Below, one piece after another: positions 24,253-37,085 of a DNA stretch of 64,000 bases; position 1 is the first letter of the stretch, and every line of letters starts with the position of its first letter. The translations under genes and the position numbers were made by a program. Source of the stretch: Anaeramoeba flamelloides (Eukaryota; Metamonada; Anaeramoebidae); contig JANTQA010000026.1 of NCBI GenBank assembly GCA_027625915.1, positions 3,782,001 to 3,846,000 on the forward strand, in the 5' to 3' direction. The notes beneath the pieces are model-generated. The model saw only the letters and a list, made by a program, of their open reading frames with translations, made no database searches and was not told where the DNA came from.

Positions 24253-24850
24253 AGGTATTCCCAAAAAAGTGGGTAATTTTTTTTTTTTTTTTAAATTTTA
24301 TATAAAATTCTCTTTGTTCGTAATTCTATTTGTAAACTGATATTATTCAAATTAAGAGAAATGCTAATAACTGATTAAATCAGTATCTATTAGATATATT
24401 TAAAAAATCATTCATCAAAATATTTCCAAAAAATGAAAAAAGAAATCACACTTTTTTTGGAGAAAGCAATGTATGGTCAATTTAAATAAAAAATTTTCAA
24501 CATGACTAGGATAAAAATGATTTTTTTGAACAATAAAATTCAGTTACGATTTTTTTCCTTCAATTCAAAATCTTATTGATATTAAACCTCTTTGGAAAAA
24601 AAAATTCCAAAGATCCAAAAAGAAAAAAATATTAATCGCCAATTTTCACATCAAAAAATATTAAATAAAAATTGAGATCAGAAACTTTCTTATCTTTTAT
24701 TAAGGTCGCGTCACAATACTAAGTAACAAATTGGATTATTATTAAGAATTAATCAATGATTAATAGAAATTTTGAATATTTAAATAGTTTATATTGGAAT
24801 TAAAAAAGATGTTTTAAAATACAATTTATCCTACCTTTTTGGAAATAGCT
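24253..24850 (+). mobile_element. Miniature element family I, intact-looking copy
   Basis: 598 bp, flanked by TA (24251-24252, 24851-24852), ends AGGTATTCCCAAAAAAGTGG and AGCTATTTCCAAAAAGGTAG. It lies immediately upstream of the first visible Vps34 exon, so it may sit inside a further 5' intron. Confidence 0.85.
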
Positions 24851-27189
24851 TAAAATGAATCTTGTGAGAAAAAAAAAAAAAACAAATAAAAAAAATTATC
24901 AAAGTATCATAATTGTATTTAAAATATAATCTTTAATTCTAATTAAACTTGTTTGTAAATTCAAGTTTTATTTTATTTATTCATTGTTTTTTAATACATA
25001 CAAATATTATTTCAAAGAATTTTTGGATTAAAAACAATCCAAGTAAAAAACATATAAATCTTAAAAAAAAATTTCATTGTTAGGTTGGTAATTTAAATTT
25101 AATTCTTTTTTCATTTTTTTTCTGAATGGATTTGAAGCTGGAATTAGAGTAATTTTAAGAAACCATTGATGACACAATGTTAACTTTTTTGAAATGTTAA
25201 TACATTTCAAAGGGCGACCTTAAACATAAATACAAAATATTTTCCAATTCAAAACATTAATAACAAATTGGTTGTTAAATTATGAAATTATATTTCGTTT
25301 TGGACAATTTCTGCACCTTATTTGTTTAAAATATTTTACAACATTTTATACTTTTATTTTAAAAATGAAATTAAATCACTCCTTGGTGTATATAAATCGA
25401 AGGGGTTCCATTAAATCAATTTTTTTTTTTTTGTTCTTACACAAACTTAGTTTTTAATTTTTTTATTTTTTTATTGAGACAAGAGAACAATAAAAATCCA
25501 GGACTACATAACAAAATAAATTAATATGAATGAGAATTGCTGAAAGATTTTCAGGCTGTGGTAATAATAATGGATTTTCAAAGCACATTTAGAGTTGGTC
25601 GAATATTTGTTTAAAAATGTCAAAAAAATGTCTGAACACAAAACAGGAAAAAAGAAAACCAAAAAAGCAACAAAATAAAACAAAGAAGAAAAAATAAGAA
25701 TAATTTGAAAAAATAAGAATAATTTGAAAAAAAAAAAAAAACGTGAAAGTTATCACCCATCCTTTACTCGGTATATTTATAAATTAATTAATAAGTGACC
25801 ATATTCTTTTTGCTTTTCAAAAAATTCTCTTTTTCTTTTTCATTTGCTTTTTCAAAAAGTTTTATGTTTGATCAAACTTTTGTCAACTTTTTGAAACTAA
25901 AATTCAATAAAATTTCTATTTTCAAAATTTTAATAACCTCCCCTTGCTTTTATTTTTCTTCTCTCTTCACTTTAGTAAGAATGACTGTTGAATGAATTTA
26001 AAAATAATTTCATTTGAGAAAAAATATTTTTTAACAGAAGTGTAGTCTGCCCACTTTATACATTTATAACTGCGCTAAGGTATCAAAAGATAGAGTTTTG
26101 TTGAATATTATTTATGGTTTTCATAGTTTGCTTATAATTAGTTTGGTAATATGCAAAATATTTTTTAAAAAAAAGATAATTTTATTTCATTCTTTTTTAA
26201 AAAAACAAATTGTGATACTTACAAAATATTATGAAATATCAAAATGAGTTACTCGTATCTTTTTGGATCTCATATATTTTCATGTTTTTGTAGATAACCC
26301 ACAAATAAATTTATCCCACCCATCTTGTAAATTCATGAAGGGTGTCGTAGAGTATTGTCAAGTACCTAAGTTTTTTTAATTTGGTAATAAAAATGATTAT
26401 TTTATTATTTATATTCGTTTTTTATTTTTCTTCTTCTCTTTTTATTTTATTTTGATAATTTTTTTCTTTAATTACTCCTTTCTTTTAATAATTTAATAAA
26501 TAATAAATTTATTTTTTAAATTTTTCAAACCAAAATTTATACTAATGAGCAATGGCTTTTTGTGATTTTTTTTAAAATTGACTACTCTTTCTTTTTAATC
26601 CCAATTTTGTGTTTTAAAAATATATTGAAATTATTGAATGAACAATTTCTCAAAATTTTGTGTTACAGCCATTTTAAAAAATGTGAAGACTTTTTTAAAA
26701 CTCTTTTCAATTTTTCTATTTTTAAAAAGTAAAACTTTTTTCAGAATTAAAACTTTATAAAAGTTTTCTATTTTAGGAAAGTAGGGGAATCGATATTTTA
26801 ATGTGGTGTAGTGAAACTGGTTGGGGCGAGAAGAAAAACACTTTTTTTTAAAACGAGTCCTTGACAGATTATTAAAATCGAAAACTTTAAAAAAGTTAAA
26901 ATTCTGACAAAATCTTTAAAAAATCCTGACTTTTTTAAGATATCTGTAAACTTTCTTGATCATTTAAAAATTTGCTTTGAAAATAATTTTCATTTTTTTT
27001 TTTTTTTTTTGGGATTAATTGTTTGGTATTTTTTTTTTCATTTTTAATTTGTGCACTTGAATTAATTCTTGAATATGTTTAACAAAGGCAGCACAGTTAG
27101 TAATGCCATTATTTTTTAGAATCAAAACAAAAATAATTTTTTTTAACAATTCAAACCATTCTTGTCAGAAGTGGCATATCAAAGAAAAA
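24851..27189. other. Intergenic or 5' intronic, nothing supported
   Basis: AT-rich with several T runs. A missing Vps34 5' exon could lie here or further right, but no C2-domain pattern was recognised in either strand. Confidence 0.4.
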
Positions 27190-27400
27190 GATCAAGCAAA
27201 TACTGTTATTTTCCAATTAATAAATGAAAATTTTTATTTCAATTTCTGAAATGAATATTAATTATTATTGTTACAATCAATTTAGAACAGTAAAATTTTG
27301 TCTTATAGTTAACTAAGGAAGTTTAATTTATTGCCTAAAAATATCATTTCTAAACGATGTTGTAAAGATCTTTGGATTTTCTTCAACTTTAAAACTAGAA
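27190..27400 (+). repeat. Dispersed repeat paired with 11270-11480
   Basis: Same orientation as its partner. Contains the shared block around AAATATCATTTCTAAACG and GATGTTGTAAAGATC. Confidence 0.65.
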
Positions 27401-27699
27401 AAATATTTTGGGATGTGAACTAATAAAGATTAATTTTTTAATTGGCAAATAAGAGTGTAATGGAATATCACCAAGAATCCAAGACAAAGTTAATTGAATT
27501 TAGGTGATAGTGTATTATTTTGAGGCTAATTTTCTTCGTTTAAGAATTAAAGTTCTGGTTTAGCTTGACCAAGATCATTTCCAGAACTGCTCAAAATAAA
27601 AAATTTACAAAAAATGTTTGGAAAAAAAAGTTATTCTCCAAAATTATAAATAAAACCATTTTGATACAAGAACATGAAACTTTAGAATGGCCCTCATGA

Positions 27700-27960
27700 G
27701 TTATAACTTCCTTTGTCTTATTTTCATGGATTTTTGTTCTACTTTCCCAACTCAGCCACACCTTTCTTTTGCAAGATCGAATTCACGTAATTCTGTTGTA
27801 ATATCTCTTGTTTTCATTTACACTTTTTGGATCGTGGAAAGTAAATCTTGTTTTAACTTGCTTGTTTTGTTTTTGGATATACCTTTTTTCGAATCTTTCT
27901 TTTGGTTTCTCTTTTGTAAGCGAATAAAGAAATTTGGGAAGCTTTCTGATTAACAGAAAA
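27700..27960 (-). CDS. Candidate exon(s) of an unidentified gene
   Basis: On the minus strand, AATCAG precedes a stretch reading KLPKFLYSLTKEKPKERFEK, which has less biased codon use than its surroundings, with a possible GTATAT donor. About 100 bp on, another frame reads TTELREFDLAKER between an AACAG and a possible GTGTGG donor. These look like pieces of one spliced gene, perhaps together with 28263-28592, but the exact joins cannot be set and no family is recognised. Confidence 0.3.
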
Positions 27961-28262
27961 CAAAATAGTCTTCTTTTGGGTTTGTGCAATTTTTATGAAT
28001 TAAAACCAGTTTTATCTTTTTTAAATAACCACCACATTTAAAGTTTCTGTTTTACACACCCAGTTACATTCTATAATAGAAAGAAACAATCAAAATTATG
28101 TCTCCCTCCAAAATCGAAATTTTTTTTTCTTTTTTTTGTCTTTGAAAATCTGTTCTTTTTTGATTTTTTTTTTGGATCTTTTGTTCGAGTTTTTTGATTT
28201 TTTTTTTTTTTAATAGTGGATCTTTTTTTTGCACTCTTTTGATCCAGTCACCAATTAAAACT

Positions 28263-28592
28263 TTATAACTTTGATTTTCTCAGATTTTTTTTTTCTATTT
28301 CTACTTGAAAATCTTGGAATAAAATTAGAAAAGATGAAGAAAACAATAAAAAAAACAAACTTTCGCCAAGTCCTCTCATTGTGTACGTTTTTGTTTTTCT
28401 TTTTTTAATTGCAAGTTTGCTTCTATGAAAAGAATCAACTGTTTGGTCGATTTTACGAGGCGGCAGAATGGGCTTTGGGTTTATAGTTTGAAACATTGAA
28501 TCAAAGTCTTCGTCAGTAAAAAAGGGCACAATGTAAGTGTTAAGATCTGGTTTATTGTAGCTCTCAAGATCAAACAAAAATGGTGGAATCAT
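28263..28592 (-). CDS. Candidate first exon of an unidentified protein
   Basis: Opens with ATG at 28592 (MIPPFLFDLESYNKPDLN) and continues through an acidic stretch (TDEDFDSMFQ), a Pro-rich segment (NPKPILPPRK) and a basic segment (AIKKRKTKT). Composition is protein-like up to RGLGES near 28350, after which it collapses to Phe/Leu from T runs, so a splice donor probably lies there (GTTTGT is available). No domain recognised. It could belong with 27700-27960 or be an N-terminal exon of the Vps34 gene. Confidence 0.4.
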   Translation of the reverse strand: MIPPFLFDLESYNKPDLNTYIVPFFTDEDFDSMFQTINPKPILPPRKIDQTVDSFHRSKLAIKKRKTKTYTMRGLGESLFFLLFSSSFLILFQDFQVEIEKKNLRKSKL

Positions 28593-29715
28593 AAAACCGA
28601 TAAGACAAAAGGGAATAAACGAAAAAATAATAATTTATGAATGGGATAATTGGGATATCTCAAATAATGATTTCTCTGAAAAAATTTTACTGTTCAGTGA
28701 TTTTATGAAAGTTAAATTTCGTGAATTGAAGTTATTATCTTTTTTTCATTAATGATTTGATAAACTATTAAATTTTCATTGATTAAAAGTTCAAGTATTT
28801 TTTTTATCTCATTTTAAATCAGAAGGCGGGTTATCAACTGAAGGTCCAATTCTAAAACTTAAAAGCCACTTAATTCCAGGTTTAACAATTCGGAAATTAA
28901 AGATCTTTTTATTTGAGAAATCATCAATAATTATTAGTGATTTTTTTTGCAGAAGTTAAAGAAATTAAATTAACTTTTAAACAGTTCATAAGAATAAAAG
29001 TGAAATAGAAAGCTATAATTTTTGTTAGCCTGTAGTCTTTTATTTTTAATCTTTAAGATTCTTTGTTCTATTTTATTTTACTTTTTTTTTTTTTTCAGTT
29101 TAAAAAATATTTTTTTTTCTCTATCCAATTTTCAATAATTAAAAACAACTAATTTTTGAAAAAAGTGTTATTAATTGAAAAAGGAATTTCTTTGTTTTGG
29201 AATAACTCTTCAATTAAGACCAATATTTAAACAAATTCACTGAGAACTTTTTTTTTTATAATATTTTTCTTGTCAATTGTAAAAAAACTATTTGACAAAA
29301 TGAATGGAATAAAACTTCCCTTTCTGTAAAAAAAATTACAAAATTTTATTTTGTCTTTTCGTTTTCTTGAAGACATTAAAAAAATTATTTACATTATTAT
29401 TTCATCTAAGGTATAATTCAACCTATAATTAATTTTAAGAGTCAGAATATTTTATATAATATTATGAATTAATCCCACTTATTTTAATTAAACATTATTG
29501 GTATAAAAAAATTAGAAAAAATATAAAGGAATATTGTTGAAAAATTGATAATACTCCTGACAGTTAGGAATTATTAAAATTTTTATAAAAATGTTAATAT
29601 AATTCAAATTAAGAAAAAAGTAATATATTACTAAATGAAAAGAAAAAAAAAAAAACACTTCACATCCAAATTAAGAATCTAATTTGTTTTTTGAAAGAAA
29701 TTTTTTAGTTTTATA
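28593..29715. other. Intergenic, nothing supported
   Basis: AT-rich sequence with no coding or repeat structure recognised on either strand. Confidence 0.45.
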
Positions 29716-30133
29716 AGGCTCGGGAAAAAAACTTGAAGGGGGTTTTCATTGGGAACCTTAATAGAACCTGAAGATGAAAAGTAAAATCAATGAAAAAAAG
29801 AAAAAAATTAACTTCAAATAATAATCCATTATATAATTTTCAATCAAACATATAAATACAATTTAAAACTACTTTTATATTGAAATAGTGGGTGTTGTTT
29901 TGGAGATCCTAAAAAAAGTTATTTTTTTCAATAGAATTTTTAATAATTGATCAATATAGAGAAATGCCCTTATGAAAAGATAATATTAAAAAAACTGATA
30001 TTGTATTGAATCCTCCATTTTTTCGTTATTCATTTACTTATTCATTTATTAATTTATCATACTTGCCAGGTATTGTAATTCTATTAATTTTCTCAATGTA
30101 AAAAATGTGTTACACTTTTTTTCCAAAATATAT
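29716..30133 (+). mobile_element. Miniature element family B
   Basis: About 418 bp flanked by TA. Shares TTGGGAACCTTAATAGAACC and the terminal ACACTTTTTTTCCA with the copy at 12952-13382. Confidence 0.75.
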
Positions 30134-30746
30134 TAAATTATTTTTTAAAACAGGAATGTATAAATATGAATCTTTGAAATTAATCAAAGAACAAACGAAT
30201 ATATAATAGACATGAGAAGGTGTATGTTTTTAACAAGTCTTATTTTTTTAATGAATCCCAAAAAAAAAAAAAAAAAGATTACTTCACCAAATAAACTTGT
30301 TTGACTCTAAAGAAATACAAATAATTTACCAAACTATATTTTAGAAGTTTTTGTACTTAATTCCTTAATTTGGAAGAGAAAAAATAAGGGGTTACCTTGG
30401 GGTTCTCACCCATTTTGATTTATTGTTTTTTAACCCCTCTTTTTTGATATAATTTTTCCTAGTGTGATTTAAATAAAAGCTATTTTGATCTTGGACCCAA
30501 AAGAAAATTTTGACCCATTTTTAGATGATTTTACTACAATAGAGAGAAAAGATTTAAATCAAAAAGAATACAGCCAATAAATACTAAATAGGAAACTTAA
30601 AATTCATATAAAAGAGAATTATGAAGATATTAAAAAATAAAATCACTTTTTTTTCAGAAAATAAGTGTGAGATTTAGATTATACAAGATTTTTAATAAAA
30701 AAAAATTATTTTCTTTTGTAAAAATATAAAAATAATGAAATTTTAT

Positions 30747-30943
30747 ACAGTCAGTTTCACTTTTAAGGCACAAACTTTCAACGAAATTTAAGGCACAAAA
30801 AAATCTCAAATTAAGGCACAAAATTTGGAATTTTTTTTTTTACAATTTATTTTACTAGAATCCGAATTTTGTGGTTTAATTTGAGATTTTTTTTGTGCCT
30901 TAAATTTCGTTGAAAGTTTGTGCCTTAAAAGTGAAACTGACTG
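30747..30943. mobile_element. Palindromic TA-flanked miniature element
   Basis: 197 bp, TA at 30745-30746 and 30944-30945. Starts CAGTCAGTTTCACTTTTAAG and ends in its inverse. Almost the whole element is one inverted repeat with a short A/T centre, so it can fold into a single long hairpin. Nearly identical copies at 53364 and 53814. Confidence 0.92.
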
Positions 30944-31849
30944 TAATAAAAGTGATATTTTTTTGACCCTTTATAATATCAAAGGTCTTTTATTATAAAA
31001 TTTCCATCTAAATCTGAACTAAATCTATACACTAATTGCTTCTTATCTTCGAATGTCCACCCTTACTCAATAAAAAAAATATTTAACTATTAAAAAATAG
31101 AAACATATTTTATATTTGGAACACAAAATATAACCATCGAAAAAGGAAAAACAAAAAAAATATATCATTTTAGTGGTAAGAACGGGAGGTCAAACTATTG
31201 GGATCCAAAAAAAAAAAAAACTATAAAAAACGTATTTAATCGAAAAAAGTAACATTCTTAAAAATTCAAAAATAACCTTTATAATTATTCATTTTTCATA
31301 AATATTATAAAATTGATTATTTAAAAAACAAATAAATAAGCCGAAAATTCTTTATTCCTGATGAAGTATTTAAAAAATATCAAACTAAACTTTAACCAAA
31401 CCCTAATCACAAGTTTAAATATGAATATCTCGAAAAAAAAAATAGAATTCTTTCAAAAAAAAAAAAAAAAAAAAAAAATGATTTTAAAGACTATTACCCC
31501 AAATTAAATTGATACAATATGTAGAAAATTAACTAAAAGCAAAGAAAAAAACTTTATTTTATTATTTATTACCACTTTTATCTTCAAATCACATTACAAT
31601 TTTGAAAAAATAATTTGAAAAAATATTTTTTTTTATTGTAATTTTTTCGAAAAAAAATATATCTTTTTGAGTTATGAAATATAAAATATAATTACAAATA
31701 CAGTCAGTTATTTCTAATTACACCCTTTCAATTTAATTTTCTTAATTTATCACACAAATGAATATTTTTTTTAAAAAAAACTCTTTATTTTTTATTTTTT
31801 TATTTTGAAGGGAAGAACTTAGTTTTCTCTTATATTCCTAATTTCTAAA

Positions 31850-32970
31850 TCTTTTTTAGAAATTTTAATAAAGAGTCATAAATTTCTTAATCATTAAAAA
31901 ATGATAAAATAAATAATGAGTCTTTATTTTGAACAATATTAAGAATATTATTCTTTGATTTCTTAATGTTTTTGTTCTTTTGAATTAATTTCTTAATCTA
32001 AATTTTTCTATTTTTTTTCTATAGAATGGGTGTCGTTAGGTTTTTTTTTTTAATTTAAGAACAAAACCGAAAATTTATTTAATTTTCTGTTTATTTCTTA
32101 AATTAAAAAAAAATTGTCATTATATTTTTCGGAATTCAAAATAATTGAGTAAAATCTTTAATTTTTATCCATTCTTTTAAATTAAGGAAAAACACCACTA
32201 AGTTTTCTTTAGTTTTCTATTTATATGGATAAAAAATAGATTTTTATTAGTTTTTTTTTTTTACTTTTTTTATTTATTAGGAAAATCAATAGATTTTCGT
32301 TAGGTTTTTTTGAGTTTTCTGTTTATAAGAAAATCTATTGATTTTCGTTAGGTTCTTTTTACTTTTTGTAATAAACCGAAAATTTATTAAAATTTTCTGT
32401 TTATTTCAAAAAGTAAAAAAAAAACCTCGAAAAATTCACAAATAAAATAGTAAACCTCAAAAAAAACCTCTAAAAACCTAGAAAACTTAACAATTAAAAT
32501 AGCATATCTCAAGAAAACCTAGACACTTGTCGACACTTGGCGACAAGACTATTTGTTAATATTATTATTATATCTAATAATTTTTAAATAATTTTTGACC
32601 TTTTCATATATAACTATTTATTATTAATTTCTGTCTAAAATTTTTTAGATTTGTATTTAATAATTTTAAATTTTCTATTTTTTAATTAATATTTTCATCT
32701 TTTTCGTAGTAAAATTTTAAGTGTTATGAAACGTGATCAAACCCTAGTCTTTCTAATTTCATTTTGAGTTTATACCTTCTTTTGTAAATTGATATTATGG
32801 CTTGGTCAAGTTTATTTCAGTTTTATAAATTCTCCTTGGTGAGTGTGGATTGATTTTTAAAAATTTTGTTACTTTTTTATTTCTACAAACATTAATATAG
32901 TCAATTTTTTTTTGATTTAGATTAACAATTATAAATCTATAAAATAATTGGCTAATACATACAAAAAAAC
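31850..32970 (-). mobile_element. Decayed LINE fragment (minus strand)
   Basis: Outer parts match 52981-54640 in the same orientation and 39690-42830 in the opposite one, including AATAAAGAGTCATAAAT and GAGTGTGGATTGATTTTTAA. The plus-oriented relative carries the reverse transcriptase motifs. No intact frame remains. Its centre (32030-32560) is replaced by hairpin arrays. Confidence 0.65.
32030..32560. repeat. Hairpin-array repeat, copy 2
   Basis: Several palindromes in a row (about 32040-32110, 32125-32195, 32345-32425), linked by GTTAGGTTTTTT-type spacers, inside the LINE fragment. Confidence 0.75.
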
Positions 32971-33746
32971 TTGTTTATCTAAATAATTTATATTTACGCT
33001 TACGATTTGTTATATAAACTGAAAATAGGACTAAAAAAACTCTATAAAACAGAAATCCAGCTATTTCCACTTCTATTATTTCTTCACAATTTTTTAAATA
33101 AAAAATTTTAACATTCAGAATTAAAAATAAAATATGAGCAAAATGTGAGTAATTGTAGTAAATATTAAACAATAAACCACGTATAACTAATTTTTTGTTA
33201 ATTATTACTAATCTAATTTCAATAATACTTTTGATTTTCTTTTTATGAATTGAAAATTAAAATACAGTATCCTAGAATATATTTCTGGCCCCTTTTTTAA
33301 AACTTAAGTGTATTTAGTTTAAGAAATGATTTTTAATTCTTCAATTTCTATAAAACTGAGTCTGTAAAAAAAATATGTTACATTATCTTCCCCCCTTAAA
33401 AAATAACAAATGGAGTTTATTACAACATCGAGGGTTTCTTGAAACTACAAAACGTTACCAGACAAAATACTATTTTTTTTCTGATTCCAATGGAACTAAT
33501 TCAAACAATCCTACAATAAAGACAAGAAAATATCATTTTTTATCAAAAGAAAGTATTTTTTTTTTTTTTTTTCAAAAAATTATTAACGGATGGATAAATA
33601 TGATTCTGTTTCCAAAGTAAAAATCAATTTTTTTTTTTTTTTTGTTCTCTATTTGTTTTCGACACTAACACACTCACCATTCCAAAACGCACACTATAAA
33701 TCTGTGTTGTAAAATTGCAATTCCATAGGGTTGTTTTCTTTTACAG
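32971..33746 (+). other. Region upstream of ORC3; first exon not identified
   Basis: The ORC3 exon at 33747 begins after a TTTTACAG acceptor, so a start codon should lie here or further left. One protein-like stretch (33375 onward, MLHYLPPLKNNKW and later TIKTRKYHFLSKE) is a possible first exon, but no match can be claimed. Confidence 0.35.
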
Positions 33747-36092
33747 CCCAGTAATGAGTCTATCCTTAATATAGGCACAAACGACGATCCGTTTAGTTTA
33801 AGCAGCTATTTCCAGGATCTTGAAGAAGAAAAAATCACAAGTATCAGGAACAAGCTGTATTTAGTGACATTAAAAAAGCTTTGAAAAAAAAGATCGACAA
33901 TTTAATTGAGGACTTAGACATTTCGACCTTTCAAGAGATGGCGAATTTCTTGTTTGCGACGAACTTTATTTCCAAGCAGCCATTTGAAATCCCAACAGCC
34001 ATTTTATACTCTGGGAGCAGCTTGTCTGATCACGAATCTGTGATCAATGGGCTTATTGAATTTCTTGATCAATTGGAGACACCGATCCATTTTTCGTCGA
34101 TTGTGTTGAGGGCAAACGAATGCAACACAATCAAAATTATTTTTAATAAAATTATGAACACGCTTCTTTTGGCACAGGAGGAGTTTGAAAACTTTTCTCT
34201 TGTTGACAAAAAAAACACCCAAGAAAAAAATCCAATAAGGTGTCTTTGCCATTCTCGAATAGCAAAAAAACCATCAAAACGATCATAAGTGACAATTCTG
34301 CTACACTGCCACAGCAATTCAACATGCAGAGCATCTTGGGGTGGTACAAATATCAACAAAAAAAGGCAAGAGATTTCAAACTAATCATCATTTTTGAAAA
34401 TATTGAATCCTTTCAATCGGATTTGGTTGACTCGATAATCTCTGTGTTTAGCTCTTATCAGCACATACTTGACACAAGCTTTGTCTTTGATTTGGCAACG
34501 GGCGTTGAGCCGCTAACAAACTATTTATCACGAAAGCCGCTCTCCAAGTTATATTTGGAAAAGTTTACACTCTCTCGTTCCATTGAAATGTCCATTAAGC
34601 TCATTATGGATTTAATTTTCGATGACCAGCCAATCCAGATCAGCGAAAATGATCTCAAGGCGATCAACAGCCTTGAGCAATTCCAAGATGTGCAACCTTT
34701 GTCGATATCTTATGAATTGTTTTCGTACCTCTACAGAAGCTTTAAAAACGAGCATCTGTCCATTTCGCAGTTCATCAAAACCTTGAAGGCCGTGCTTTGC
34801 GAATATTTCACAACGCCTTACTCTTTGGTCCGTTTAAAGAAAAACAACACCTTATTGATCACGCCTCATGCCAACCATCTAAAGGAAATTAGAGCCCTGC
34901 CATCGTTCCGCCGATACCTCTCCACAGTTAAAGACCACAAGCTGGCAGGGAAGCTGCTTACCAACGACGAGACGCTCTCGGAAATGGTCACCATCTTCCT
35001 GTCACGAATTTACCTCTTTATAAACCAATGGAAACGGGCTTTAACAGTGATACTAAAAATTTATCACATGTTGTTCCCCTCAAATAAAAATGACCCAAAC
35101 CAGTATTGCCTTTCCGATTTCTTTGTCTTTAATTTGAGATCTGAATTTGTTAAAACAAAAATTTTTGTCTCGATTTGTAATTTCTTAACGAACACTTCAC
35201 CCAACCAAATTCGTCAATACTGTACAAAGTTTATCCAGCTACTTGAAGAAATTGATTCTGAAGAATTCCATCAGGAAGTTACCTCTTTTAGATCACTAAG
35301 AGACAAAATTCGGCAAGAAGAAACCCAAAAAACCTTACTAAAATCAAATAAACAGAAAATTAGCCAACTCAATATCAACGAGAAGAATAAGAATAAAAAT
35401 AATCACTTGGATGGAAAGAAGACAACTTCAATTGACAATCAGCTTTTAACTAAAAATAGATTGGCAAGAAAAAAAATGGGCAATCGCAAACGAAGACAAA
35501 TGTTAATCCAACAAACAAACCAAAACCAAAAAAGTGAAAAAAATTCACAAAAATTGATCATGCTATTAAAAGAATTTGCAATCAACAGATTACCAACACC
35601 AAGTACATTGACTTTAAATGAATTGGTTTTTTTGAAATTCCCTGAAGAATTGGAACAACAACTTGTTTCAAAGACAAGAATATTATTGCATGAATCCCTC
35701 GAAGATCCAAATTTTGAGAAATTATTATTTAAAAAAACTAAAAATAAAAAAATCCCAACAAAGGAGAAAAACAAAGAGTTAGATGGAAAGGAAACGAAGA
35801 AGGGAGAGGTTGCGAGAGAAGTGGAAGGGGAGGGGGATGAAGAATGGGCAGGTGGGACAAATCTTTTTTGATATAAACTTAGTTTATAATCTTTATCAAC
35901 AATATAAAAAAAAAATAAATCTTAAAGATTGGTATGATGGTTTTTGTGGTCATGTTGGAAGAGAACAAATTGTCCACAGAATATTCACAAATTAGGTTTA
36001 TGTCTGTTGTTACAAACTTACAAATGTTAGGTTTAGTAAAATTGAGTTCCACAAAGGGAATAGTTCAAAAAATCAATTTTTTAAAATTTTAA
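33747..36092 (+). CDS. ORC3: Origin recognition complex subunit 3 (5' exon missing, four frame changes)
   Basis: ORC3 binds replication origins with ORC1/2/4/5 and helps load MCM2-7 in the nucleus. Homology to animal ORC3 runs nearly end to end: an N-terminal DDPFSLSSYFQDLE segment, IPTAILYSGSSLSDHES, the AAA-like core FKLIIIFENIESFQ and FVFDLATGVEPL, then LSISQFIKTLKAVLCEYF, IRALPSFRRYLSTVKD, LNELVFLKFPEELEQQL plus RILLHESLEDPNF, and a C-terminal winged-helix end RFMSVVTNLQMLGLVK finishing at TAA 36090-36092. Walker motifs are absent, as usual for ORC3. About 780 residues against 711 in human; the excess is a Lys/Asn/Gln-rich linker. Frame changes are needed at 33829-33834 and 34225-34231 (one A short) and at 35864-35869 and 35941-35945 (one T extra). 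Preserved homology on both sides of each break argues against old decay. Confidence 0.9.
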
Positions 36093-36699
36093 AAAATAAT
36101 TTTTTTAATAAAACAATTATTTTTTTCGATTTATTTCTGTAAAAAATTATTATAATTTTATTTTTATATTTTTTTATTTTTTTTTTTTATTTTTTAAAAA
36201 CACGAGTAATTCAAAAATAAAATAATTATAATTAATTCTAAAAAAATCAAGTAAAAAAAAACAAAAACAAAGAAAAGAAAAAATAAATCTTCATGTTTAA
36301 AATACTTTTAAGGGTTGTTCTTATTCTTACTTTAAATTTGAAGTTACGAATTTAGTCACTACAAAATACACACGTAAGCAAATTAAGTGTTTTTATATGA
36401 TGCTTGACCCTGAACAATAAATCAAATAAATCTTCTAGAAAAAGATCAGATTTTTTCTAATGAAATTTAAAGATAAAAAATGAATTCTTTTAATAAGGAT
36501 AGTTATATTTCTCTCAGGTTTAATAAATGGGGTTTATTTTATCAAGTATAATTGAATTCTTATGAAAATAAAGCCATTAGCTACATTGGCAAAAAAAAAA
36601 AAAAAAAAAAAAGAATAAATACCAGTGCAAAAACGTTAATCAAAAATACTTTTTTATGTTAAAAAGAAAATTAATTCCAATTTATTTTTTAAAAATTAT
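36093..36699. other. Spacer downstream of ORC3
   Basis: Homopolymer-rich DNA including a long A run at 36592-36612. No gene or repeat recognised. Confidence 0.5.
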
Positions 36700-37085
36700 A
36701 ATGTGGAAAAATTGCGTTAAGTAAACAAAAAAACTTAAACACATTTTTTAATTGAAAGCCTAAATAGAATCATAGAAACCTAAAAATGAAGAGTATGATC
36801 ATTTAAAATAAAGGAAAAAATAAAAGATATAAGACAAAATGGATGATTAAACACAATAGTAGTTCTTTCAATACTATGTTTTGGTATAGGGTTTTTATTT
36901 GATTGATCTAGTATTAAAAAAATTTGATGAATATTTTTGATTTTTTTCAGATCTCCTAAATAACTCACATGAATTTCGATATAAAACAAGATTTATATGA
37001 TATTTTTGATTATTTTGATAATAATATAAGGAATTATTCTTTGTCTTTAATTTTTTTCTTCGTTTTAATTTACTTTCTTTTTTCG
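36700..37085 (+). mobile_element. Miniature element family B, diverged copy
   Basis: Aligns with 12952-13382 through AAGACAAAATGGATGATTAA, CTTTCAATACTATGTTTT, TTGATTGATCTAGTATTA and AATAATATAAGGAATTATTC. The ends are eroded. Confidence 0.65.

Noticed and set aside
31700-31735. ACAGTCAGTT start like a palindromic D element
   Set aside because: No matching inverse end or inner GGCAC blocks nearby.
33375-33620. ORC3 first exon
   Set aside because: Composition is partly protein-like, but no alignment to the ORC3 N-terminus and no clean donor before the T run; left unassigned.
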